64,000 bases of DNA from Sphingobacterium sp. SGG-5 (GCF_011043525.1 NZ_JAAKGO010000001.1:496001-560000), one strand, 5' to 3'; shown: positions 1 to 8,191, numbered from the stretch's first letter. Numbers and translations: made by a program. Notes: a model not told the origin generated them from the letters alone.

Positions 1-185
1 TCCCGGCAGAATTCCAGCAATGAATTGAGGGCAAAATCATCGCCTTCAGCCTCGATGTAGGCCGAACCATCCTCTTGGTTGCGAACGAAGCCTTTGACAC
101 CCAATTGGTCAGCTACAGCCTTCGTCGTTAATCTAAAATAAACACCTTGTACTTTTCCCCGGACTGTAATATTCCAATGCTTCAT
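1..185 (-). CDS. acyP: Acylphosphatase, 3' end cut by window edge
   Basis: Small cytosolic enzyme that hydrolyses acyl phosphates. The first 61 codons are visible. The protein starts MKHWNITVRGKVQGVYFR, which holds the family signature GxVQGVxFR; its arginine binds phosphate. The catalytic asparagine is probably in the later GFVRNQEDGS segment. The ATG at 183-185 is the natural start, because acylphosphatases begin only a few residues before this motif. The C-terminal third lies outside the window. The amidohydrolase lies directly upstream on the same strand, 18 bp away, so the two may be cotranscribed. Confidence 0.9.
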   Translation of the reverse strand, partial: MKHWNITVRGKVQGVYFRLTTKAVADQLGVKGFVRNQEDGSAYIEAEGDDFALNSLLEFCR

Positions 186-203
186 GAAAACAAAGGTAAC
201 GCT

Positions 204-1370
204 TTAAACAACACGTTCTACTTTTACCGCATCCACAAGCCGAAGTTGTTTCATATTTTTTAACAAAATAAGTCCGGGAGCTTTACCGACCTCCAACGAA
301 CCCAATTGTTCGTCCATCCCTAAGGCTTTAGCGCCATTGAGGGTAGCCCATTGGATGGTGGTTACAAAACTCAGCTCCGGATAGTGCTTATGCAGTACTT
401 TCAATTCTTCGAGCATGTCCAGCGTATCGTTAGATGCCAAGCTGTCCGTACCCATGATGATATCTGCATCCTGCTGCAAAAGATTCAGCTTCGGCAACGT
501 ATCCTCTATATATAGGTTTGCTTTCGGGCAGATACACAATATAACCTTTTTGCCCATCCGCTGTGCAAAATCCAGGTCTTTGACAGTCGTAAATGTATTA
601 TGTACTAAGATAATTTTATTATTGGTCGGCAAATAAGGCAGGTAAGATTGAAGCGAGTTTCGGGCCTGTGCTTTAAAAACGGACAAATCTATTCCGATCT
701 CCGCGTAAAAACGTTGAAAATCGCCGGTATTATAGCGGAAAAACTTATTTTCCTCCTCACTCTCCTGATTATGGACACTGATGATATTACGTTCGGATAC
801 CGACCGTTTAAAAGCCCGCAATAACGCTTTTGAGCAAGAATAAGGTGCATGTGGTGTAATGGAAGAGTGGTCCGGGTCAAAATAATATTCCACATCTCTT
901 GCCTCATCAATTTTTTGTTCCACCAAATCATCCTGCAAACCAATCACCTCCACAAACGTGTGGTACATCATTTTGCTGTTTTCTTTAATCGGTGCAGAAA
1001 CCGAAGAATTGACGTGATCCCCTACTGCCTGTATTCCATTGGCATACATCATATCGTCCGCCTTTTTCATCGCCTTTTCCACACCCTTTTTTTCATCGTC
1101 CCGATGACGCATCACCTGAAGTATAAAATCTACCAACCCGCTCTTTGGCGGAATCTTATCTTTTAAATGTGATAATTCCAAATGGCAATGCCCGTTGACA
1201 AAACCGGGTATGAGGGCACCTGAAAGCCTGGTAACTTCGGCATCGAGGGGTGCCTCTCCACTGCTATAGAGACCTCTTATAACACCATTTTGGTCGATTG
1301 CTACGATTCCATTCCTTATAGGAGGGGAAGAAATAGGCAATACATAATCTGCTGAATAATATTTTAACAT
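204..1370 (-). CDS. Amidohydrolase superfamily protein (chlorohydrolase/deaminase-like)
   Basis: A 388-residue metal-dependent hydrolase of the amidohydrolase TIM-barrel superfamily, probably cytosolic because it has no signal peptide. The metal ligands of the HxH motif are H61 and H63 in GHCHLE. Further conserved segments are TPHAPYS, SVHNQESEEE (metal His plus catalytic Glu), LVHNT, and MGTDSLAS, which holds the catalytic Asp. The motifs resemble the ATZ/TRZ, cytosine deaminase and aminodeoxyfutalosine deaminase branch, which deaminates or dechlorinates ring nitrogens. I cannot choose the substrate from sequence. It is probably transcribed ahead of acylphosphatase. No menaquinone or nucleotide gene sits beside it to narrow the role. 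Confidence 0.85.
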   Translation of the reverse strand: MLKYYSADYVLPISSPPIRNGIVAIDQNGVIRGLYSSGEAPLDAEVTRLSGALIPGFVNGHCHLELSHLKDKIPPKSGLVDFILQVMRHRDDEKKGVEKAMKKADDMMYANGIQAVGDHVNSSVSAPIKENSKMMYHTFVEVIGLQDDLVEQKIDEARDVEYYFDPDHSSITPHAPYSCSKALLRAFKRSVSERNIISVHNQESEEENKFFRYNTGDFQRFYAEIGIDLSVFKAQARNSLQSYLPYLPTNNKIILVHNTFTTVKDLDFAQRMGKKVILCICPKANLYIEDTLPKLNLLQQDADIIMGTDSLASNDTLDMLEELKVLHKHYPELSFVTTIQWATLNGAKALGMDEQLGSLEVGKAPGLILLKNMKQLRLVDAVKVERVV

Positions 1371-1505
1371 TTTAGTTTTAATGACCTGTTGTCAATTACT
1401 ATTTCCGTTTCCTATCAAAAATAGCTGTTAATTTTAAATTAACACAGCAAAAAAGGTTCCAAACTGAAATTATTAGAATATTTTTTTTATAACAAAAAAA
1501 TAAAT

Positions 1506-1513
1506 TAACTTTG
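1506..1513 (+). promoter_or_regulatory. -7 promoter box (TAnnTTTG class) for the TPP-riboswitch transcript
   Basis: TAACTTTG matches the Bacteroidota -7 consensus TAnnTTTG. It places transcription start at about 1520, which is where the riboswitch aptamer begins. The -33 region is a T-rich run at 1481-1488 rather than a clean TTTG. The agreement between predicted start site and RNA element is the main support. Confidence 0.6.
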
Positions 1514-1520
1514 CACCATC

Positions 1521-1635
1521 AAATAGGGGTGCCTTGTTCTTCGAAACACGAATAAAGGCTGAGATTATACCCTGTCTCATTTGCAAAAGGTGAGACATAC
1601 CTGATCTGGATAATGCCAGCGTAGGGAAAGGGCGG
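1521..1635 (+). promoter_or_regulatory. TPP (THI-box) riboswitch aptamer
   Basis: The conserved core is present in the right order: AGGGGTGCC (P2/P3 5' side), GGCTGAGA (pyrimidine-sensing loop), ACCC, ACCTGATCTGGATAATGCCA and GCGTAGGGAA. P2 forms between GGGGT at 1526-1530 and ACCCT near 1570. An extra variable arm (TCTC...GAGA) sits between P2 and the ACCTGATCTGG segment, as is common for P3a or variable stems. It lies on the sense strand immediately before the TonB-dependent receptor. It should repress that gene when thiamine pyrophosphate is abundant. Confidence 0.95.
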
Positions 1636-1645
1636 TTAAATAGGT

Positions 1646-1669
1646 GCTACTGTGACCCCTTGCAGTAGT
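1646..1669 (+). promoter_or_regulatory. Possible riboswitch expression-platform hairpin
   Basis: A short hairpin with arms CTACTG (1647-1652) and CAGTAG (1663-1668) follows the aptamer. Its loop contains ACCCCT (1655-1660), the exact complement of AGGGGT at 1525-1530, which is the 5' strand of aptamer stem P2. This suggests two competing folds. It ends about 30 nt before the ATG and has no U-tract, so translational control is more likely than termination. The function is inferred from complementarity only. Confidence 0.45.
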
Positions 1670-1697
1670 TGTGTTTAACTCAAATTAAAAATTTTTT

Positions 1698-4100
1698 ATG
1701 TTAAAGCAGCTTTATGCTACTTGGGCTTTGTGCCTGATTGCGATGCTAGGCTTCGCACAAGACCATGTAACGATCCGGGTACTGGATCAGAACAAAAATC
1801 CATTGGCCGGAGCCAATGTAACCATCCATTCCACGACACGATTGACGAATGAGGACGGAATGGCTTCTTTCCAGAATCTGGAAAATAAAAACTATACCGT
1901 TCAGGTATCTTTCGTGGGCTATCGGGAAAACAACCTGAAATTTAACCCCTCGCGCACGAACCATGTGCAAGTTGTCCTCCAGCCTAATCTCGTTGCGGTA
2001 GCGGATGTGTTCGTATATGCCACACGGGCAAAAGAAAATTCGGCAACGACGTTTAAAAACCTGTCTAAAGAAGATATAGCGGTCCAGAATCTGGGCCAGG
2101 ACCTTCCCTATCTGTTGGATCAAACGCCCGGCGTTGTTATCGGATCAGATGCCGGCGCAGGTATTGGGTACACGTCGATGCGTATTCGCGGATCCGACAA
2201 CCAGCGTATCAACGTGACGCTGAATGGAATACCTTTAAATGATGCCGAGAGCATGGGATCGTTCTTTGTTAATCTCCCGGATTTTGCTTCCAGCGCGGAA
2301 AGTATACAGATACAGCGTGGTATAGGCACGTCCACGAACGGTGCCGGGGCTTTCGGCGCTTCGTTGAATATACAGACGGATGCGTTAGAACAGCAGCCTT
2401 ATGCTGAACTCAACAATTCTTTTGGTTCGTTCAACTCCTGGAAAAACACCGTAAAAGCCGGAACAGGACTCATCAACAACAAATATGCTTTCAATACACG
2501 CCTGTCCCGCATTACTTCCGATGGCTACGTGGATCGGGCGAGCTCAGACTTGAAGTCTTTTTATGTCGACGGCGGTCTATACACCGCAAAACATACCTTG
2601 AAGGCCACTATTTTCTCCGGTAAGGAAAAAACCTATCAGGCGTGGAACGGCGTTCCTGAGCCGTTGGTACAGGGAGATGAAAGCGGATTGAAAGATTTTG
2701 CCGTCAACGGTTTGGGATATGCAGAAGGCAGTCCGGAATACGTTCGTTTGCTGGAATCGGGCAGAACGTACAATATGTTTACATACGACAACCAAACGGA
2801 TAACTATACCCAGACACACGCTCACCTTCATTATACAAGCACACTCTCAGAACAATGGAATATACAGGCGGCATTGCACTACACCCGAGGGGCAGGCTAC
2901 TATGAAGAATATTACGAGAATGAGGATTTAGCATACTACGGGCTTTCCAATATCAATATTGGTGGCGAAACCATCGAGCAGACTAATCTGGTGCGCCGCC
3001 GCTGGCTGGACAACCATTTTTATGGGGGGACATATTCAGTGAATTATACGCCGAGTGCCAATTTTAATTTCATACTCGGGGGTGCTTACAACCAATACTT
3101 AGGTGATCACTATGGGGAAGTCATCTGGGCACAATATGCGTCAAACGGCAATCTGGGTGACAAGTATTACTTCAACGATGCAAAGAAGAACGACTTCAAT
3201 ATCTATGGGAAAGCCGATTACCGCTTTGGGAAATGGTTGGCTAATCTGGACCTCCAATACCGGAATTTATATTACAAAGGGAACGGTGTGGAAGACGGCG
3301 ACGATCCGGTCGACTTTGAGGCCAACCTGAATTTCTTTAATCCGAAAGCCGGTGTGACATACTTCCTGAACAATCTTTCCAACGTGTACCTCTCCTACGC
3401 TTTTGCCAACAAGGAACCCGTGCGGAAAGATTACGTCAACAGTACTGGTGGCACACTGCCCAAACCCGAAAAGCTGCACGACATTGAAGGGGGATACCGA
3501 TTTCGTAACGAACAGTTCAACATCGGAGCAAACCTTTATGGAATGATCTATAAAGATCAGCTTATCTTTACGGGTGCCATAGATGATGTCGGCGGCGGCA
3601 TACGGAAAAATGAACCTTACAGCTACCGTGCAGGTATTGAGTTTGACGGTGCATGGAAAATCAATTCGCAGTTTACCTGGAAGGCTACAGCCGCATTGAG
3701 CCAAAATAAAGTCGTAACGGATGATAAAACAACGGATATTGCGATGTCTCCTTCGACTATATTGTCCAACAATTTCACCTACAAGCCTGTACAGCCGCTA
3801 TCTTTTAGTTTATTGAGCAAATATGTGTCGCGGATGTATCTGGATAATACGTCGTCCGATTACAAGAGCATCAACCCTTATTTTGTACATGATGTACAGG
3901 CTGTCTATAGCTTTAGCGCCATAGGTATTGAAAACATCGCGTTAAACCTTCTGGTGAATAACATCCTCAATACTAAATATGCCACAAATGGCTATATCTG
4001 GTACGAACCGGACATGGGCGGTGGTGCCCCACTATCCTATAACATGCTGTTTCCGCAGGCGGGCACGAACTTTATGTTGGGGCTTAATATAAGATTTTAG
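1698..4100 (+). CDS. TonB-dependent outer-membrane receptor, predicted thiamine transporter
   Basis: An 800-residue outer-membrane receptor that uses TonB energy to import a ligand. It has a signal peptide (residues 1-20, ending GFAQ), a carboxypeptidase-regulatory-like beta domain (about 24-110), a plug domain (about 120-230, with the IRGSDNQRINVTLNGIPLND segment) and a beta barrel ending in an aromatic residue (LGLNIRF). It is not a SusC protein: no SusD follows and it lacks the long SusC N-terminus. The TPP riboswitch directly upstream indicates a thiamine or thiamine-phosphate ligand, as known for TPP-regulated receptors in Bacteroides. No thi genes are adjacent, so it appears to be a stand-alone uptake gene. 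Confidence 0.9.
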   Translation: MLKQLYATWALCLIAMLGFAQDHVTIRVLDQNKNPLAGANVTIHSTTRLTNEDGMASFQNLENKNYTVQVSFVGYRENNLKFNPSRTNHVQVVLQPNLVAVADVFVYATRAKENSATTFKNLSKEDIAVQNLGQDLPYLLDQTPGVVIGSDAGAGIGYTSMRIRGSDNQRINVTLNGIPLNDAESMGSFFVNLPDFASSAESIQIQRGIGTSTNGAGAFGASLNIQTDALEQQPYAELNNSFGSFNSWKNTVKAGTGLINNKYAFNTRLSRITSDGYVDRASSDLKSFYVDGGLYTAKHTLKATIFSGKEKTYQAWNGVPEPLVQGDESGLKDFAVNGLGYAEGSPEYVRLLESGRTYNMFTYDNQTDNYTQTHAHLHYTSTLSEQWNIQAALHYTRGAGYYEEYYENEDLAYYGLSNINIGGETIEQTNLVRRRWLDNHFYGGTYSVNYTPSANFNFILGGAYNQYLGDHYGEVIWAQYASNGNLGDKYYFNDAKKNDFNIYGKADYRFGKWLANLDLQYRNLYYKGNGVEDGDDPVDFEANLNFFNPKAGVTYFLNNLSNVYLSYAFANKEPVRKDYVNSTGGTLPKPEKLHDIEGGYRFRNEQFNIGANLYGMIYKDQLIFTGAIDDVGGGIRKNEPYSYRAGIEFDGAWKINSQFTWKATAALSQNKVVTDDKTTDIAMSPSTILSNNFTYKPVQPLSFSLLSKYVSRMYLDNTSSDYKSINPYFVHDVQAVYSFSAIGIENIALNLLVNNILNTKYATNGYIWYEPDMGGGAPLSYNMLFPQAGTNFMLGLNIRF

Positions 4101-4103
4101 CAT

Positions 4104-4175
4104 AAAAAGGTTCGTTTTTGTGCCAACTTTCAGGGTACCCCCAAAAACTTGTTTGGCACAAAAGCGAACTTTTTT
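4104..4175 (+). terminator. Long hairpin after the thiamine receptor
   Basis: A 23-bp stem with two G-T wobbles joins 4104-4126 to 4153-4175 around a 26-nt loop. The 3' arm ends in six Ts. It begins only 3 bp after the receptor stop codon, so it is the likely first terminator of that transcript. Confidence 0.7.
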
Positions 4176-4208
4176 CGATCAAAAAAAAGACTTTTTTTGA
4201 TCGAAAAA
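4171..4208. terminator. Perfect 17-bp hairpin, second terminator element
   Basis: The arms 4171-4187 and 4192-4208 pair perfectly around a 4-nt loop, with GATC at the centre of each arm and A/T runs on both sides. The symmetric T-tracts mean it could terminate transcription on either strand. It shares its first five bases with the end of the preceding hairpin, so the two structures compete. Confidence 0.6.
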
Positions 4209-4241
4209 CAGCTTTATAACTATCATTAAGGCTGTTTTTTT
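4204..4241 (+). terminator. Third stacked intrinsic terminator
   Basis: The stem AAAAACAGC (4204-4212) pairs with GCTGTTTTT (4231-4239) around an 18-nt loop and runs into a T-tract to 4241. It has the form of a classical intrinsic terminator for plus-strand transcripts. Confidence 0.6.
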
Positions 4242-4272
4242 ATGAAATAAACTCGATATTCCCGGATATACG

Positions 4273-4692
4273 ACACCTATGTGTTTTGTTAAAACACCTA
4301 GGTGTTTGACAAAAACATTTATACGTTCTGATAAAACACATAAGTATCCTATCTCATTTGATAGGCGTTTAACAAAAACACATAAACATTAGACGAAAAC
4401 ATCTATACATTCCAACATAACACATAGGTGTCCTGTTCCGTTTGATAGGTGTTGGCAAAAAACATCTATGTATTTTGCTGAAATACCGAGGGGATAAGAC
4501 AGAACACTTCTATTGTAGGAAAGAAAATATAGGTATCCCAGTCGGATACATAGGTATACTGTCAGCACATCTATGTAAAAAGAAAAAACACCTATCGTCC
4601 CGAGTGAAGCATAGCGGTGTTGGGATCAAATATTTAGGTGTTTTGCCAGATCATCGCTATAAAAAGGGAGAATACCGCTGTTGTCTGAAATT
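4273..4692. repeat. Tandem array of 20 degenerate units, each exactly 21 bp
   Basis: Unit starts fall at 4273, 4294, 4315, 4336, 4357, 4378, 4399, 4420, 4441, 4462 and so on to 4672, with no insertion or deletion. The approximate unit is ACACCTAGGTGTTTTG plus a variable 5-nt tail rich in A. The 12-bp core is palindromic: unit 2 carries a perfect ACACCTAGGTGT, and others are one or two changes away. Units differ at many positions, so the array is old, yet its phase is intact. A 21-bp step is two helical turns and also seven codons. The last 12 units are open in one frame from a TTG at 4442, giving a heptad like H-L/I-G/C-V-L-x-K. That frame has stops at 4307, 4370 and 4418 in the earlier units. 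Confidence 0.9.
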
Positions 4693-4712
4693 TAATTTTT
4701 ACTTTTAACCCT

Positions 4713-5171
4713 ATGCGCGCAGTCATACAACGAGTCACGAAGGCGTCTTGCACCGTAGAGGGCAAGGTGACAGGAGCGATAGATCAAGGTTTACTTATCT
4801 TATTAGGTGTAGAAGAATCCGACACGGAGGAAGATCTAAAATGGCTGGCCCAAAAATTTGTCAACCTCCGTATCTTTTCGGACGAGCAGGGGTTAATGAA
4901 TAAATCTGTACAAGACATCGGAGGCAACATTTTGCTCATATCACAATTTACGCTTCTTGCACAGACAAAGAAAGGAAACCGGCCTTCCTTCATCCGTGCT
5001 GCAAAACCGGATAAAGCAAAGCCTATGTATGAAGCAACGGCAAAAATACTTTCGGACCTGTTGGGCAGGCCTGTACAGCTGGGCATCTTTGGTGCCGACA
5101 TGAAGATCAATCTGCGCAACGACGGCCCCGTTACGATTATGATGAACACACGGGACAAGGATAACTTTTAA
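4713..5171 (+). CDS. dtd: D-aminoacyl-tRNA deacylase
   Basis: A 152-residue cytosolic proofreading enzyme that removes D-amino acids (and glycine from tRNA-Ala) by hydrolysing the ester bond. The length is typical. The two signature motifs are present: SQFTL beginning at S77, and the cis Gly-Pro motif at G138-P139 in NDGPVTIMMNT. The ATG at 4713 gives the standard N-terminus MRAVIQRVTKA. It follows the 21-bp array by 20 bp and precedes the MazG-like gene on the same strand, so the pair is probably an operon. Confidence 0.96.
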   Translation: MRAVIQRVTKASCTVEGKVTGAIDQGLLILLGVEESDTEEDLKWLAQKFVNLRIFSDEQGLMNKSVQDIGGNILLISQFTLLAQTKKGNRPSFIRAAKPDKAKPMYEATAKILSDLLGRPVQLGIFGADMKINLRNDGPVTIMMNTRDKDNF

Positions 5172-5245
5172 ATTAGGAATTAGGAATTACGAATTACTGG
5201 CAAGCTGTAAAAATCTAAATACTAATATCTAAATACTCCATACTA
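5171..5245 (+). repeat. Short AT-rich direct repeats between dtd and the MazG-like gene
   Basis: Three near-copies of AATTAGGAATTA/AATTACGAATTA (about 5171-5195) are followed by two copies of ATCTAAATACT (about 5213-5235). This looks like slippage-prone spacer. I see no protein-binding or terminator signature in it. Confidence 0.5.
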
Positions 5246-5252
5246 AAATAGA

Positions 5253-5579
5253 ATGACTATAAAAGAAGCACAAGCAATCGTCGATAAATGGATCAACACC
5301 ACAGGTGTCCGCTATTTCAATGAACTGACCAATACAGCTATGCTGATGGAGGAGGTCGGTGAAGTCGCCCGTATTATGGCCCGGCAATATGGCGAGCAAT
5401 CTTTCAAAAAATCAGACAAGGAAGTCAATCTTGCCGATGAGATGGCGGACGTATTATTTGTACTGATATGCCTGGCCAACCAAACAGGCATTGATCTTAC
5501 GGAGGCTTTGGAAAAAAACTTAGATAAAAAGAATATGCGTGACGCCGATCGCCACAAAAACAACGAGAAGCTGCAATAA
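5253..5579 (+). CDS. MazG-like nucleotide pyrophosphohydrolase
   Basis: A 108-residue all-alpha NTP pyrophosphatase of the single-domain MazG type, probably hydrolysing a non-canonical or excess nucleotide to the monophosphate. The magnesium-binding signature is visible as MEEVGEVAR followed by LADEMADVLF (the E-x-x-E and E-x-x-D helices). The length fits single-domain MazG-like proteins and is less than half that of E. coli MazG. It lies 81 bp after dtd on the same strand; both are housekeeping-sanitation functions. The exact nucleotide substrate is unknown. Confidence 0.9.
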   Translation: MTIKEAQAIVDKWINTTGVRYFNELTNTAMLMEEVGEVARIMARQYGEQSFKKSDKEVNLADEMADVLFVLICLANQTGIDLTEALEKNLDKKNMRDADRHKNNEKLQ

Positions 5580-5596
5580 ACAAACACGCACTAAGC

Positions 5597-6916
5597 TCAC
5601 TCCAAATACTTATCGTCAATCTGCTTCGTCGCCTTTGCACCTAGAACTTTTAAGCTTTCGATCTTCCGAATGACATTCCCTTGCCCGGAGGAGAGCTTTT
5701 TCATGGCGTCCTGATGTTTTTCAGAAGCCTTGAAGAGATGACTCTGGATCTGCTCCATATCCTGCAAGAAGCTGACAAACTTATCATACAAGGCCCCGGC
5801 CTCACGAGCGATGGCCAACACATTCTTATTTTGACGTTCCTGCTTCCATATAGAAGCTACCGTACGTAAGGTAGCCAGCAAAGTCGAAGGACTGACAATC
5901 ACGACTCTCCGTTCCCAAGCCTCACTAAAGAGTTCGGGTTTGTACGTGACGGCTAAGCTCAGCGCCGGCTCAATCGGCATAAAAAGCAAGACAAAATCCG
6001 GGGAATGGATTCCATACAAACTTTGGTAATCTTTCGTCGCCAACTCTTTAATATGGCGCTCAATAGAGAGCACATGTTGTTTCAGAAATAGGGCCCGCTC
6101 TGCTTCATCGGGATGATTGACCGCCTTCTCATAAGCAATCAACGACACTTTCGAATCGATGACCAAATGTTTGTTGTCCGGAAGATGGATGATGGCATCG
6201 GGCTGTACCCGTCCTCCTCCATCCTGCAGAAGTGACACCTGCAGGCTGTACTCTTGATCTTTTATCAGTCCTGAACGTTCCAGTACGCGTTCTAAAATAA
6301 CTTCCCCCCAATTGCCCTGCCGCTTGTTGTCGCCTTTCAATGCTTTCGTCAGATTGTGCGCCTCCGTCTGAATCTGCATACTTTGCTGCATCAGCTGCTC
6401 TACGACTCCCTTTAGGACATGACGCTCGGCCGCTTCCTGATGATAGGTTTTCTCGACCTTATCTTCAAAATGCTTGATCCGTTCCTTCAAGGGGTCTAAT
6501 AATAAACCGATATTTTGCTTGTTCAGATCCGTAAACTTTTGGGATTTCTCTTCCAATATTTTATTGGCTAAGACTTGAAATTCGGTATTGAACTGTGTCC
6601 GAATTCGATGGAGTTCTTCCTTCTGTTCTTGAAATTTCTCCTGCTGTGCTTGCAAATAGGCATTCGTACTCTCCAATGTCCGCTCAACGGACTGACGAGC
6701 TGCTGTCTCCTTGCTCAGAAGCTCCGTTAGATAGTCTGCATCTTGCTGCAGCATATCACCTCTTTGCAGTGCCCGGGCCAACGCCAGATCAATCTCCCGT
6801 TTTGCCTCATCCAATAACGTGTACTTTTCCCGCGAAACACCTTGACCCAGTCGCCAAAAAAGGTAGACACATAGGACAGCTAAAAATACGACGATGACAG
6901 GAAAAAAAATCTCCAT
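5597..6916 (-). CDS. rmuC: DNA recombination protein RmuC homologue
   Basis: A 439-residue membrane-anchored protein with one N-terminal transmembrane helix (residues 3-22), a long coiled coil (about 30-180) and the RmuC nuclease-like domain (about 190-400). The RmuC core is recognised by GNWGEVILERVLERSG, PDAIIHLPDNKHLVIDSK and VVIVSPSTLLATLRTVA. RmuC limits inversions at short inverted repeats in E. coli; the fold resembles restriction-endonuclease-like nucleases. The domain order and length are standard. The 3' end faces the MazG-like gene 17 bp away. Confidence 0.92.
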   Translation of the reverse strand: MEIFFPVIVVFLAVLCVYLFWRLGQGVSREKYTLLDEAKREIDLALARALQRGDMLQQDADYLTELLSKETAARQSVERTLESTNAYLQAQQEKFQEQKEELHRIRTQFNTEFQVLANKILEEKSQKFTDLNKQNIGLLLDPLKERIKHFEDKVEKTYHQEAAERHVLKGVVEQLMQQSMQIQTEAHNLTKALKGDNKRQGNWGEVILERVLERSGLIKDQEYSLQVSLLQDGGGRVQPDAIIHLPDNKHLVIDSKVSLIAYEKAVNHPDEAERALFLKQHVLSIERHIKELATKDYQSLYGIHSPDFVLLFMPIEPALSLAVTYKPELFSEAWERRVVIVSPSTLLATLRTVASIWKQERQNKNVLAIAREAGALYDKFVSFLQDMEQIQSHLFKASEKHQDAMKKLSSGQGNVIRKIESLKVLGAKATKQIDDKYLE

Positions 6917-6940
6917 AGAAAATCCTTTTGCGTTGATGTG

Positions 6941-8128
6941 TTACTGCAACTTCTGATGTGTCCGCCACCACAGATCCGGCATTTCGCCGGAGACGGCCAA
7001 CTGATAATCTTCATAACGGCAGGGTACCATGTAATACCTTTCGTTGACGGATTTTGTGCCAAAATAAGGCACCTGCATCCACCAGCGATCTGACTTTTTA
7101 CTTTTCACGAAGACAAGCTCATGGTCTTCATTCTCCAGCGGTGCACGATAAATGATATAGGCCGATTTGGGATAAAGCGGCGCATCGTGTTTACGGTTAT
7201 AATAGCCATCCACAAAACACCACACCATTTGCGACAGCAACATAGCGGTATGCTCCATGGGATCAAACGTGGGGTTAAACTCATAAAAACCGATAGAACT
7301 GCATTTGTCCGACATGCCGGCATAGCGCGCCAACTGACAGGCCTCGTCACCATATAAACCATTGGGTTGGGCGTTTGCATTGCCGGGCGCCTCGGAAGCC
7401 CGGATAGCCCCCATATCAAAGCTCACGATATCTGCCGCGCGGATTACCGGTTCTGCCTGATCCAGCCGCCCCGTAATAGCTCCTATACGTTGTGTCGTAA
7501 AAAAAAGCTTATCATACATATTGATCGACTCCTTGCTGACCAGGTAGGTCTGATAGGCTACATTACTCAGATTAAAAAGATAATCGGGTTCATGAAGAAT
7601 AATCTTATTCAGGTAAGTCTGCGAATCCAATGCCGTGCCTTCATCATTATCCTGATCCAAATCAAACCGGGAATCAATAACAGCCAGCTCCACACGCTGT
7701 TCCAGATTTTCGTAACCCCGATATTGTGCATACGTCAGATCCTGCCCTCCACCGATAATAATAGGCACGATATCCTCCTTGACCAATTCCTCCACGACCA
7801 ATTTCAGCGCCGCATAAGTATCAGAAACCTGCTTTCCTGCTTTGATATTACCCAGATCAACGATATGAACCGCATAATCGCCCTGATAAAGGTTATAAAA
7901 ATGCTTGCGCACCGCATCAGGTGCCTTTGCTGAGCCTTTATTCCCCACCGCCGCCCGATCCTCTTCCACACCGACAATAGCCAGATTGGGTTTATTGTCC
8001 TTACCCCATGACGGGAATTCGGAAACAAAAGCACGAATAACCTGTCCAAATTGGGAATTATAAAATTCCCCGTTCGAAGAATGGGCTTGTGGAATAGCTA
8101 TCGGGGCAAAGAAATCAGATAAAGACAT
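6941..8128 (-). CDS. Arginase/formimidoylglutamase-fold protein with incomplete metal site
   Basis: A 395-residue protein of the ureohydrolase fold. I start at the ATG at 8126-8128 (MSLSDFF) rather than a longer frame, because the upstream 13 residues look non-homologous. The segments that normally bind two Mn2+ are changed. GGGHD reads GGGQD (Q129), DAHFD reads DSRFD (R154), and SFDxDxxDP reads SFDMGAIR (D238 kept, second Asp is G240). Three of six ligands are therefore missing. Related proteins in Bacteroidota are annotated as formimidoylglutamase, but ordinary two-metal catalysis looks unlikely here. It lies between rmuC and the SusC/D locus and has its own context. Confidence 0.85.
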   Translation of the reverse strand: MSLSDFFAPIAIPQAHSSNGEFYNSQFGQVIRAFVSEFPSWGKDNKPNLAIVGVEEDRAAVGNKGSAKAPDAVRKHFYNLYQGDYAVHIVDLGNIKAGKQVSDTYAALKLVVEELVKEDIVPIIIGGGQDLTYAQYRGYENLEQRVELAVIDSRFDLDQDNDEGTALDSQTYLNKIILHEPDYLFNLSNVAYQTYLVSKESINMYDKLFFTTQRIGAITGRLDQAEPVIRAADIVSFDMGAIRASEAPGNANAQPNGLYGDEACQLARYAGMSDKCSSIGFYEFNPTFDPMEHTAMLLSQMVWCFVDGYYNRKHDAPLYPKSAYIIYRAPLENEDHELVFVKSKKSDRWWMQVPYFGTKSVNERYYMVPCRYEDYQLAVSGEMPDLWWRTHQKLQ

Positions 8129-8191
8129 GATATAAGTAAAATGTGAATATTTACAAATATGCAGCAATTGCCTTATTCTTTTAAAAGGAAA

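Noticed and set aside
4442..4708. 88-codon reading frame inside the 21-bp array
   Set aside because: It starts at a TTG in the middle of the repeat, has no ribosome site, and the same frame has stops in earlier units. I report it as a hypothesis, not a gene.
7367..7933. 188-codon plus-strand frame opposite the arginase-like gene
   Set aside because: It is antisense to a well-supported gene, shows no known domain, and fits a shadow frame of the minus-strand codons.
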